Source of the DNA: a bacterium
GTDB lineage: Bacteria; Zhuqueibacterota; Zhuqueibacteria; Residuimicrobiales; Oceaniaggregativiventaceae
DNA: 64,000 bases
Reading direction: 5' to 3'
Assembly (NCBI GenBank): GCA_029565675.1
Contig: JAKQNP010000040.1
Span: 1 to 64,000 of the forward strand
Both the position numbers and the translations under genes were made by a program. The notes beneath the pieces are model-generated. The model was not told the DNA's origin. It did no database searches and saw nothing but the letters and a program-made list of their open reading frames with translations. Shown in pieces: positions 35,749 to 45,300 of this stretch. The stretch's first letter is position 1. Every line of letters begins with the position of its first letter.

Positions 35749-36798
35749 ATGAAAATTGCCTTGACATTTAGCACCAAAGCTGGACTCGAAGCAGAGTTTA
35801 AAAATCGATTGGGAGCAAAAGGGGTGTCGCAGGCCAGCGAAGATTTTTTCGCCGAGGGCGACAGCCCGGAAACCATCGAGGCTGTTCAAACAGGACTGCA
35901 GCATTCCGGGCATACTGTTATTGGCGTTGAAGCCGATAATCGAGCTGCCGACAGACTCTTTGAGGCTAACCCGGATCTGGTCTTCAATATGGCAGAGGGG
36001 TTGTTCGGCGATTTTCGCGAATCGTATATCCCGATGTTGTGCGAGCGGTTGGGATTGCCCTATACCGGTTCAGATCCGTTGACCTTGGCATTGTGTCTGA
36101 ACAAGGCGCGCACCAAAGAAATTCTGTCGTATCATCAAATCGCCAACGCGCCGTTCCGTTTGATCGATTCCATCGATCAACTCGACGGCTGGGAATTCGC
36201 GGAGCCGGTGATCATCAAGCCATTGGCCGAAGGCAGCAGCAAGGGTATTTTTGACGATTCGGTTGTGACCGATCCGCAATCGGCGCGAGCGCGAATCGCG
36301 GAAAAATTGAATCTCTACCAGCAACCGGTAATCGTGGAAAAATTTTTGTCAGGAGCGGAATTCACTGCTGCGGTTTGGGGGAACGGTCGGGAGACCATTC
36401 TGTTGCCACTGGTTGCGATTCAGTACCATGAATTGCCGGCAGGCGCCCAACCCATCTACTCATACGAAGCCAAATGGATATGGGATACAAGGGAACGTCC
36501 GTTGAATATTTTTCAGTGTCCGGCGCCAATTGACCAGCGGCTGTATCAGCAAATCGAAAAAGTGGTGCTCAAGACTTTTCAGGTGCTCGGCTTGCGGGAT
36601 TGGGGGCGTATCGATTTGCGCCTCGATGACCAGGGAATCCCCAATATTTTGGAAGTCAATCCTCTGCCCGGCATATTGCCAAAACCTGAGGACAACTCTT
36701 GTTTCCCCAAAGCCGCGCGTTCGGCCGGCTTTGGTTATGCCGACATGCTGCAGCAAGTTGTGTCGATAGCAGCTCGGCGCTACGGAATCGCTTCATAA
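35749..36798 (+). CDS. D-Ala-D-Ala-ligase-like ATP-grasp ligase 1
   Basis: This 349-residue cytoplasmic enzyme has the Ddl-type ATP-grasp fold. The N-terminal domain has VFNMAEGLFGDFRES near residue 76; the centre has VIIKPLAEGSSKGI near residue 156; the ATP/Mg segment reads RIDLRLDDQG and LEVNPLPGILP near residues 288-310. Unlike cell-wall Ddl it is not near murein genes; its partner at 36812 is a second divergent copy. It probably joins two amino acids or an amino acid and a polyamine. The ATG at 35749 is chosen over a GTG six codons earlier, which has no ribosome site. Confidence 0.82.
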   Translation: MKIALTFSTKAGLEAEFKNRLGAKGVSQASEDFFAEGDSPETIEAVQTGLQHSGHTVIGVEADNRAADRLFEANPDLVFNMAEGLFGDFRESYIPMLCERLGLPYTGSDPLTLALCLNKARTKEILSYHQIANAPFRLIDSIDQLDGWEFAEPVIIKPLAEGSSKGIFDDSVVTDPQSARARIAEKLNLYQQPVIVEKFLSGAEFTAAVWGNGRETILLPLVAIQYHELPAGAQPIYSYEAKWIWDTRERPLNIFQCPAPIDQRLYQQIEKVVLKTFQVLGLRDWGRIDLRLDDQGIPNILEVNPLPGILPKPEDNSCFPKAARSAGFGYADMLQQVVSIAARRYGIAS

Positions 36799-36811
36799 AC
36801 GGATCGTTGCG

Positions 36812-37852
36812 ATGAAAGTGCTGATCGCCTTCAACCAACCAGCAGAAGAAACACCGGAAAATGAGCTGGATCGCATTTCCGAGACCGCAGTCGAAAATCA
36901 AGTGGATGCTGTCATGCGCAGTGTGCGCGATCTCGGTTATGAACCGATTTGTCTTGGGGTGAAAAATTTGGAAATCGATCTCGAGATGATCGAGCAATTC
37001 CGGCCTGATGTGGTGTTTAACCTCTGCGAGGGTTATCGAGGCTCGGCTCGTCACGAGATGCATGTTGCATCAATATGGGAGTTATTGGGATTGCCGTATA
37101 CCGGCAATACTCCATTGACTCTTGGCTTGGCTCAAGACAAGGTTTTGAGCAAGCAATTGTTCCGCGCGCTCTCTGTCCCGACACCCGATTTCCAGGTTTT
37201 TACCGAGGTTGAGCAGAAATTCGAGCTTGATTTTCCTGTGATCGCCAAGCCTTCGCGAGAGGATGCCAGTCTTGGTATCACCGCCACTTCGGTGGTCAAC
37301 GACGAAATAGGGCTGCGGCGAGCTGTGGCCGATTTGCTGAAGCGCTACCGCCAGCCGGTTTTGGTCGAGTCTTTTATCGATGGCCGCGAGTTCAATGTCA
37401 GCTTGCTGGGCAATCAACCAGCTCGGGTCGTCGCGGTTGCCGAAATTCAATTCACCGATCTGCCCGCTGATCAACCGCGGATCACAAGTTATGAAGCCAA
37501 GTGGCTTCCCGATCATCCGGCCTATCGACAGACACCGTCGATTTGCCCGGCCAAGATCGATGCCGCTTTGCGCAGTCGCCTCGACGAGACCGCTCTGCAG
37601 GTTTACAGCGCCTTGCATGGACGGGATTATGGACGGGTGGATATGCGCGTCGATCATTCAGGAAAGGTATTCGTCCTTGAGTACAATCCCAATCCCGACA
37701 TTTCCGCTGATGCAGGATTTGCGCGGGCTCTACATGCCGCCGGCATTAAATACAGCCAATTTGTCTCGACGATCATCGAACAAGCCATTGCAAGGAAAAA
37801 CAATGATTCAAATCCGAAAAATGCTGCCTCGCGATCGTTCAGCAATTTATGA
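36812..37852 (+). CDS. D-Ala-D-Ala-ligase-like ATP-grasp ligase 2
   Basis: This 346-residue enzyme is a paralogue of the preceding ligase, with VVFNLCEGYRGSARHE near residue 68, PVIAKPSREDASLG near residue 139, and the Mg-binding RVDMRVDHSGKVFVLEYNPN near residue 276. The ligase pair has clearly diverged, which suggests different acceptor or donor substrates or sequential steps. It starts 13 bases after ligase 1 and its 3' end overlaps the acetyltransferase start by 50 bases, so the genes form one operon. Confidence 0.82.
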   Translation: MKVLIAFNQPAEETPENELDRISETAVENQVDAVMRSVRDLGYEPICLGVKNLEIDLEMIEQFRPDVVFNLCEGYRGSARHEMHVASIWELLGLPYTGNTPLTLGLAQDKVLSKQLFRALSVPTPDFQVFTEVEQKFELDFPVIAKPSREDASLGITATSVVNDEIGLRRAVADLLKRYRQPVLVESFIDGREFNVSLLGNQPARVVAVAEIQFTDLPADQPRITSYEAKWLPDHPAYRQTPSICPAKIDAALRSRLDETALQVYSALHGRDYGRVDMRVDHSGKVFVLEYNPNPDISADAGFARALHAAGIKYSQFVSTIIEQAIARKNNDSNPKNAASRSFSNL

Positions 37853-38303
37853 GATCCTGCAACAGACCGATATGTTTACGCTGGATGAAATCAGTGTGGC
37901 CATGGAATTGGTCGATATATTTTTGTTCAGCGCCGAGCAAAAGGATTATTTTATCTATGTCGCAACCACCCAGGCGGATCGAGTGGTCGGCTATATGTGT
38001 TACGGACCCACTCCTGCAACTGTAGGAACCTTTGATCTCTATTGGATCGCCGTTTCTCCGGACATGCAGAATCAGGGGGTGGGCAAACAACTGTTGTTGT
38101 ATGTCGAAAACCTCGTATTGGAACAGGAGGGGAGGATGTTGATTATCGAGACATCTTCGCAGGAGCGTTACAGCTCCACACAAAAATTCTATGAACGCAA
38201 TGGTTATGCGATCGAAGCCCGTATCGCTCATTTTTATCGGCTAGGGGACGATCGTCTGATCTATGTTAAACGATTCATACCCGCGAGAGGAGGCGAGGAG
38301 TAG
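37803..38303 (+). CDS. GNAT-family N-acetyltransferase
   Basis: This 166-residue protein is a single GNAT domain. The acetyl-CoA pyrophosphate loop is QNQGVGKQLL (about residues 90-99), preceded by the strand LYWIAVSP. The C-terminal segment SSTQKFYERNGYA is typical. The ATG at 37803 has AAGGAAA upstream and lies inside the end of ligase 2; an in-frame start further upstream would overlap the ligase for 400 bases and is rejected. Its position before the aminomutase parallels the ablA-ablB order, in which a GNAT acetylates beta-lysine. The substrate here is inferred. Confidence 0.8.
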   Translation: MIQIRKMLPRDRSAIYEILQQTDMFTLDEISVAMELVDIFLFSAEQKDYFIYVATTQADRVVGYMCYGPTPATVGTFDLYWIAVSPDMQNQGVGKQLLLYVENLVLEQEGRMLIIETSSQERYSSTQKFYERNGYAIEARIAHFYRLGDDRLIYVKRFIPARGGEE

Positions 38304-39446
38304 ATGGAACGCTGGCGCAAGCAATTGCAGAAAAGCGTCACTCATGTCGATGAATTGGCGAAGCGATTCGATATTTCTCCGGAAGCGCTGCGCAAAGTCG
38401 AACAAACGTTTAAAATGAAAATTACTCCCTATTATCTTTCTTTAATAGAAAAAAAGAATGATCCGATTTACCGACAAGTTGTCCCGGATGAGCGCGAACT
38501 GGAAAACCATGGACTATATGTTGATCCTCTTGCTGAGGATGAAGATTCACCGGTCAACAATATTGTCCATCGTTATCCTGACCGTTGCTTGTTTTTGATT
38601 TCACCGGTCTGTGGCAGCTATTGTCGCTTTTGTACTCGCAAACGCAAGGTCGGCGATCCTGAAAAAATAAATCGCAATTTTATCGACGAAGGGGTCGACT
38701 ATATTCGCTCTCATCCAGAAATCCGCGATGTGATTCTATCGGGTGGCGATCCTCTGATGTTGAGCGATGCCAAATTGGAAGCCATTTTGCAGAAAGTTCG
38801 GGCCATCCCGCATATTCAGATCATCCGGATCGGTACGCGGATGCCCTGTTTCTTGCCGCATCGCATTACCACCAAGCTCGTCAAAATGTTGAAAAAGTAC
38901 CATCCGCTCTACATGAACGTGCATTTCAACCATCCACGGGAACTGACCCCGCTGGCGGTCAAAGCTCTTGGCCGTCTTGCAGATGCCGGTATTCCGCTGG
39001 GAAATCAGACGGTATTGCTCAAGGATGTGAACGATGATCCGCAGACCATGAAGCTGCTGGTGCAAAAGTTGTTGCAGGCGCGCGTACGGCCTTACTATAT
39101 CTATCAGGCTGACATGGTCTTCGGCACCGATCATTTCCGCACCCGAGTTGAAAAAGGACTCGAGATCATCAAATCGCTGCGGGGCTGGACCTCAGGGCTG
39201 GCCGTGCCGCATTTTGTAATCGATGCTCCTGGCGGCGGCGGCAAAATCCCGCTGTTACCCGAATACGTGCAATCGATCACCGACACCGAGGTGGTCATGC
39301 GCAACTATGCCGGCAAGATCTTTCGCTATACGCAACCGATTGGCAAAAGCCGGCCGACTCAACATCGGGTGGCAAAAGAGGAAACCACTGATTCGTTGTT
39401 CGATGAGGTCGATCAAACTCTGTTGGTGGACGATCTGGTTTTTTAG
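38304..39446 (+). CDS. KamA-family radical-SAM aminomutase, lysine-type residues
   Basis: This 380-residue enzyme has the radical-SAM cysteines at 103, 107 and 110 (CGSYCRFC), SGGDPLML near residue 146, and the PLP-lysine segment DAPGGGGK with Lys314. Lysine 2,3-aminomutase binds the side-chain amine of lysine through two aspartates (Asp293 and Asp330 of the clostridial enzyme); glutamate 2,3-aminomutase lacks them. Here Asp270 (QADMVF) and Asp307 (VIDAPG) occupy those places, at a constant offset with the PLP lysine. A lysine-to-beta-lysine reaction is therefore favoured. The ATG directly follows the GNAT stop codon. Confidence 0.85.
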   Translation: MERWRKQLQKSVTHVDELAKRFDISPEALRKVEQTFKMKITPYYLSLIEKKNDPIYRQVVPDERELENHGLYVDPLAEDEDSPVNNIVHRYPDRCLFLISPVCGSYCRFCTRKRKVGDPEKINRNFIDEGVDYIRSHPEIRDVILSGGDPLMLSDAKLEAILQKVRAIPHIQIIRIGTRMPCFLPHRITTKLVKMLKKYHPLYMNVHFNHPRELTPLAVKALGRLADAGIPLGNQTVLLKDVNDDPQTMKLLVQKLLQARVRPYYIYQADMVFGTDHFRTRVEKGLEIIKSLRGWTSGLAVPHFVIDAPGGGGKIPLLPEYVQSITDTEVVMRNYAGKIFRYTQPIGKSRPTQHRVAKEETTDSLFDEVDQTLLVDDLVF

Positions 39447-39468
39447 GCTCTTGTATAAGTGAAACGCG

Positions 39469-41259
39469 ATGTTTAGAATTCGCCGTATATTCGATGCAGT
39501 TCTTCCACAGAATCGCGCGGCTGTCGAGCAGGTCAAAGATATTCTGGCGGCTCAGTTCCAGCAAATCCGCAAGAAAGAGATCGATGCTTTGGCCGAAAAA
39601 CTGCGCAATCCTTTCAAAACCGGATTCCAGTCGATCCTGTTCGTTGCCGAAGATCAGAACAATCGTGTTCTTGGTTTTGCTCTGTTGCTGCATGAGCCAG
39701 ATATGCGTTTCGCCTATCTAGACTATCTTTCAGCAGCTGCGCAGCTTACCGGGCGTGGGATCGGTGGCGCACTCTATGAACGGGTTCGACAGGAAGCGCA
39801 GCTGCTGGGAGGCATTGGCCTGTTTTTTGAATGCCTACCCGACGACCCAAATTTGTGCAGCGACTTGGCGGTTTTGAAACAAAACGCTGCAAGGTTGAAA
39901 TTCTACGAACAATACGGCGCCTATCCTGTCACAGGGACCGCTTACGAAACACCGGTAAAACCAGACGACGAATGCGCCCCTTATTTGGTTTTTGATTCTC
40001 TTGGACTGCCGCCACGTCTGCGGCGGGAAAGTGCCAAACAAGTTGTGCGCGCCATTCTGGAGCGCAAATACGGCGATCTCTGTCCTCCTGCCTATGTGGA
40101 GAAAGTGGTTGCTTCGTTTCACCACGACCCGGTGCGCTTGCGTTCACCCCGTTATGTTACTGCTCCGCGCGAAAACAAGACTGCCTTTCAGATTCCTGCC
40201 GATGAACGCATTGTTTTAACGATCAACGACCGCCATAATATTCATCACATTCGCGAACGCGGCTATGTGGAATCGCCGATTCGCATCGCTCGAATCCGCG
40301 AAAAATTGGCGCCCACAGGATTATTCCAGGAAGTCAAGGTTCATTCCTATTCGGAAAAATGGTTGCGCTCGGTTCACGACAGCGATTTTATAAACTATTT
40401 GCACGCTGTCTGCCTAAAATTGGAAAACAAAAGATCGATTTACCCGTACGTTTTCCCCATCCGAAATGCTGCACGACCGCCAAAAGAATTGCCAATTCGT
40501 GCCGGTTACTATTGCATCGACACTTTTACTCCCTTGAACCGCAACGCCTATATGGCTGCCAAACGCGCAGTTGATTGCGCCCTGACCGCAGCCTCGAGTT
40601 TGTTGCACGGCCACCTGCTCGCTTATGCTCTGGTTCGACCACCCGGCCACCACGCCGAAAACCGGGCTTTTGGCGGATTTTGTTATTTCAATTCAAATGC
40701 AATTGCTGCGGAGTTTCTCAGTCGACATGGCCGGGTTGCCATTCTCGATATCGATTATCATCACGGCAACGGCCAACAGCAAATTTTCTACAGCCGCAGT
40801 GATGTGTTGACGGTTTCCATTCACGGCCATCCCAGTTTTGCCTACCCCTATTTTAGCGGTTTTGCCGATGAACAGGGAGAAGGCGAGGGCAAAGGCTTTA
40901 ATATCAATTTGACCCTTCCCGAATCTGTAGATGGCGATCGCTATCGACAGTCCCTGCAAAAGGCGCTGGGCAAAATCAAACAATTCGATCCTGATTTCCT
41001 CGTCATTGCGCTGGGCCTGGATACCGCAAAGGGAGATCCAACCGGTTCCTGGAATCTCGCCGCCTGCGATTTTCTTGCAAACGGCGAGATGATCGGCAAA
41101 TTGCACCGGCCCACTCTGGTGGTGCAGGAAGGCGGCTACAATACCCGAAATATGGGCCGAAATGCCGAGCACTTTTTTACTGGGTTGTGGAGCGAACTGG
41201 TTGGGGCGAGAAATAAATCAGCAAGAAAATCCTCTTACTCCGGCAAAGGGTCGACATGA
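39469..41259 (+). CDS. GNAT-histone-deacetylase-like amidohydrolase fusion
   Basis: This 596-residue protein joins an N-terminal GNAT domain (about 1-180; LTGRGIGGALYERVR near residue 93) to a class II HDAC/acetylpolyamine amidohydrolase domain (about 245-580). The deacetylase site is complete: RPPGHH (His394/His395), Zn ligands Asp429 and His431 in LDIDYHHGNG, the third ligand Asp518 in GLDTAKGDPTG, and the Tyr of EGGY (554-557). One chain thus has an acetyl-adding and an acetyl-removing module. It closes the aminomutase operon. A small acetylated amine is the likely substrate, because bacteria lack core histones. Confidence 0.85.
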   Translation: MFRIRRIFDAVLPQNRAAVEQVKDILAAQFQQIRKKEIDALAEKLRNPFKTGFQSILFVAEDQNNRVLGFALLLHEPDMRFAYLDYLSAAAQLTGRGIGGALYERVRQEAQLLGGIGLFFECLPDDPNLCSDLAVLKQNAARLKFYEQYGAYPVTGTAYETPVKPDDECAPYLVFDSLGLPPRLRRESAKQVVRAILERKYGDLCPPAYVEKVVASFHHDPVRLRSPRYVTAPRENKTAFQIPADERIVLTINDRHNIHHIRERGYVESPIRIARIREKLAPTGLFQEVKVHSYSEKWLRSVHDSDFINYLHAVCLKLENKRSIYPYVFPIRNAARPPKELPIRAGYYCIDTFTPLNRNAYMAAKRAVDCALTAASSLLHGHLLAYALVRPPGHHAENRAFGGFCYFNSNAIAAEFLSRHGRVAILDIDYHHGNGQQQIFYSRSDVLTVSIHGHPSFAYPYFSGFADEQGEGEGKGFNINLTLPESVDGDRYRQSLQKALGKIKQFDPDFLVIALGLDTAKGDPTGSWNLAACDFLANGEMIGKLHRPTLVVQEGGYNTRNMGRNAEHFFTGLWSELVGARNKSARKSSYSGKGST

Positions 41260-42332
41260 CCGGTGCGGTGCAGTTGTTCCACGGCAAACAGGGCTGCATC
41301 GCGATTTTTTACCTGACAGATGCGCGAAAAACCGGTGCGGATGCGATCGCGATAATCAGCGGCGATCGGGACCGTCCATTGCACCAGAGCGATGCCGTGC
41401 GCGGCACAAGTTTCGTGCATCTCGAGCAAATCGTAATATTCACCTTGATAAGGATTGATCCCCCGCAATCCAGGCAGTGTCAAAAGCTCTTTCCACCACT
41501 GATGCGCTCTGCCGCAAAAGTGAATCCAGCCTCCCCACGGCTGCAAAAGCTGGGCATCGAACTCTCTTACCCACTTGCCATATGCGGTGCCGCTCAGATT
41601 GACCGTCGAGTCGTTGCGCACACAAACACCGCCTAAATAATTCCATGCACCGTCATGCTCAACCAAAGCGCGGCCGTCTACAAGCCGTTGCCGTTTGACT
41701 GCTTCAGCAATCGTCAGAGTGACCAGCTGCATCAGATCGCATATTTTTTCTGGTTGATCGTAGAACGCCAGGTAGATGTCCGATCCCCAGATGATGCTGG
41801 CATTGTCAAATGGACCCTGGATATCGAACATTTGGTAACCAATTTCCTGGGAAAGGAGGGGGTACGGCTGCAGCGCTTGTTGGTAAAAAGCCACAGTTTC
41901 TTCGATCTGCAGCCATGCAGGTTGCTGAAACGAGGGCACTCCCCGTTGCAGCAGGCCCTCGATAGCTGCCTGGCCCAGCGGCAGAGCGATCGGCAATGCG
42001 TGGTCAAAAGTCCGGATCTCGCAACCAAAGAGTGAAGCGATGATGCCGGTGCCGAAGTTGGCGCGGATGCCGGTCAGCCGGTCGTCTTTGATCAGGGCCG
42101 ACAGGTAGATCGGCCGCAGCTCGTTAAGCAGCATTTTTTGCCGGTCCGCGATAAATTCGTCAAAGCGAAAGGTGGGCCATTCCTCTTGCGCCACTGGAAA
42201 ATCGATCGCCGTCGGTAGATGATCGACAGGCTGAAAGGCGAATGCGCGTTTTTGCAATTCCCGCGATTTGCGCAGATGGTCAGGATCGAGGATTTTTTCC
42301 AGTTTTTCCAGGTAGTGATGCAGGTTTTTCAT
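41235..42332 (-). CDS. URO-D-fold protein retaining an H-x-C-G site
   Basis: This 365-residue protein has a divergent URO-D fold. The metal-site motif reads IHFCGRAHQW (about residue 270), so the H-x-C-G form of the zinc methyltransferases is kept, but the later part differs (VQWTVPIAADYRDRI). Residues 1-60 are helical and charged. It converges with the GNAT-HDAC gene, overlapping its 3' end by 25 bases, and ends the leftward glycan operon after GH2. A methyl-transfer or lyase role is conceivable; no function is proven for this subgroup. Confidence 0.65.
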   Translation of the reverse strand: MKNLHHYLEKLEKILDPDHLRKSRELQKRAFAFQPVDHLPTAIDFPVAQEEWPTFRFDEFIADRQKMLLNELRPIYLSALIKDDRLTGIRANFGTGIIASLFGCEIRTFDHALPIALPLGQAAIEGLLQRGVPSFQQPAWLQIEETVAFYQQALQPYPLLSQEIGYQMFDIQGPFDNASIIWGSDIYLAFYDQPEKICDLMQLVTLTIAEAVKRQRLVDGRALVEHDGAWNYLGGVCVRNDSTVNLSGTAYGKWVREFDAQLLQPWGGWIHFCGRAHQWWKELLTLPGLRGINPYQGEYYDLLEMHETCAAHGIALVQWTVPIAADYRDRIRTGFSRICQVKNRDAALFAVEQLHRTGHVDPLPE

Positions 42333-42353
42333 TATTCGTTCTTCTCAATGGCA

Positions 42354-45300
42354 TCAGCAGATGCGGTTCCAGTCGATCAAATCGAGCAGTCGCCGCGCAA
42401 ACCATTCGGCGGCTGGATTGCCGGTTATATGGTCGTGCAGGTGCAGCTGGCAGATGCGCCATACGCCTTTACCGGATCTTTTTTCAGCTGCGGCGAACTT
42501 GGGTTCCCAATCCGCCTGCCATGAACCATTGCCGCTGATCAGGATTGGAGTCCAGCCGGGAGCGACAAAAACGGTGTCCAAAAACGGCGTCACCCGATCC
42601 AATGGAGCGCTGTACCAAAACGAGAAATCTTTGGGCCCGAAACCGCTGGTCAGGTGGTGGCCGCAGCGAGCCACGAAATGGCGTTCTCCCATGCCGCATT
42701 TTTCCACTTTGATGCGATCGCCGGCGATTGTCATTTCTCCTGGTGCGAGCAAGAGCACTACGGCGGTTGCCCCCGCCTTGACCGCTTGTTCGATTTTTGT
42801 CATCTCACCGGTGTTTGACAACAACCCATCGAGGATCACCACTGCGTTTGCTGGCAGCGAATCCGGAATAGGCTCGGCAGCGATATTCAACGTTTGCAGG
42901 AGCGTTGCAGCCGGTCCAGGCGGAGCTGAGAAGGCATAGAAGTGGTGCCTCTGGTGTGCTGGCAAAGACGGAAAAATCGATAGCGTCGATTCCGATTCGC
43001 TCAACAGTGCGCCAGACTGGTCAAAGAGGCGCAAGCGGGCAATCCACTCGCAGCGGACGGATGTGCTGACCGGTTGAAAACGAACTTGCGCCGGGCAATA
43101 GCTGTCCAGCGCTTTGATCGCCGCCGATTGCTCGCCGCGCTGAGCGATTTGCCCTTCTTTTTCCAGAGTATAGACCAGTCGCAGATCTACGTAATTTTCT
43201 GCTGTATCGTTGCAGATCCAGGCTTCCAATTCGATCTCTTCGTCAAAATTCCAGGCCTGGCGGTCGCTGCGCCAACAAACCAGCAGCGGGGTCAGAGCCT
43301 CGCGATAGGCAAAGTAAGCAGGTTTGGCACGGCGTTCACTGTCGACGATCGCTTTCATCCAGCCTGCCGGAAATGCATCGATCAGCAGATGGATAGCAAA
43401 ACTGTGCATGTGCCGGTTGCGGCGGAATGCTTCAGTCATCAGGCGGGTGATCCACGCCTGGTGGGCATGGCTGGCTTCGACCCAGTCTTGCAGGGAAGCA
43501 GGGGTTTCAAACCAGAGATAGTGAAAACGGCCGGTCTGCGCCTGCAGAATGCGGTCGGGACTCCAGGTTTTTTCCACTTTTGCTGATTGCGGCAGCCACT
43601 CGGCCGGGTAATGCCGGCGCATGAGATCCACCGGATCAAGGCCTTCGGATCCGAATTCGCCGCACCCATAGTTCCAGCCAGGCTTGACTTTTTGCCAATA
43701 GCCTTTGTGGAGCTTGCCCAGATCGATGCCGTGGCCGTTGTACCAGCCGCAATAGCAATGGTTGTCCGGAAAGCCGGGTGCGGGAGGGTCGTAATCGCCA
43801 TCCACTGCTTTGATGACCTGGTCGGGATTTTCCTGACGGGCGACGAGATCGGCGATGGTAAAAAAATCTTGCAACTCACTGCGCAGCAGATGGCGGTGTG
43901 GTTCATCCATACCGTTCGGGAAGGGCTCATTGATGTATGAGATCAGGGCATTGCACGGATGGTCGCGAACCAGCCTGACCATTTCACCCACCTGGCGGAC
44001 TGCTTCGAGCCATTTTGGGCGGCGCAACACGCCAAACAAGGGCAGATCGGACTGCGTCAGCATGCCCAAACGATCACACATTTCATAAACCTGGCGCTGG
44101 ACCGGACGTTGGGTCAAACGGAGAAAATTGAGACCGGCAATTTTTGCCAACAGGATATCGTCGCGCAGTTGCTCCAAATTCTTTCGCATCACGCATTGCT
44201 GCTCATGGCCCATGGTGTTGGCGCCGCGCAATTTGATCGGTCGATCGTTGAGAAAAAAGCGTCCGCGCGGTTCGTCTGCAGTGTCCATGCGAAATGTCCG
44301 CATGCCAAAATCACATGCCAGGGAATCAATGGTTACCCCATTGGAGCCGAGCAAATCGACTTGCAGCTGATAAAGCCAGGGCGAATCCAGATCCCATCGC
44401 CGTACCGAATCGATCACGAATGGAACGCGAAACAGATTTTCCCCGGCGCCCGCTTTGAGCGGCAGTGCCGATTCCACGCGTTTGGCCACGTCTCCCAATC
44501 CCGGGATATGCAAGCCTTGCGGAGAAAAGCGCTTATTTTGAAAGATGATTTGGTCAAAATTCTTGCCGTACACTGACAAGTTGAACAGAACCTCTCCAGG
44601 GAAGACATCCGCTGAATGAACCGTGATCCATGCTTCGCCTGAACAACCGTCAGGCAGAAAACGGACAAAACAGTCGGCGATATGCATACGCGACCGCGCT
44701 TCGATGAACACCGGCTGATAGATCCCCATCGCCGGTGGGCAATGATGCCAGCCCATTTCGGCATCGTCGTAACCGGGACCGGTGGCGGCATAGAGCTTTT
44801 CGCCTTCATAATGCTCCGGGCTGTTTTCATCGCGGCTGCCCATAAAGATATAATCGTTTTCAACACGGATGACCACACAGTTTTTGCCGGGGCGAACCGC
44901 TGCGGTGATGTCGAATTCGAAGGGGGCAAAGAAGCCCTCGTGCGTACCGATGAAACTGTTGTTAACAAAGACCTGGGTTCGGTAATCAACTCCGTCGAAA
45001 CGGATAAAGATCGACCCCGCAGAGAAGAAAGGAGCGGTTAAATCGATAGTGGTGCGATAAATCGTGGCTTTGCGGCCGAGCGGCGGGCCGTAATGGGGGA
45101 CAACGACCGGTTGCCAATCGCCTTCGCCGTCCAACGCGGACTTGAAATCAGACCTGTCTGCGGTTGTTTCGATTCGCCAATCAAAGCGCTCCACCTCGAT
45201 GGTGTTGCGCGTGTGTTGGCAAGGCGGAGCGCAATCCCGCATAAAGGGAGCAAACTTGTGCCTATAAGAGGCGAGTTCCTGATCGAGTTTTTTCTGACAG

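Noticed and set aside
37380-37802. N-terminal extension of the GNAT gene by 141 codons
   Set aside because: It would lie entirely within the ligase 2 coding region in another frame; the ATG at 37803 has a good ribosome site and starts a complete GNAT domain.
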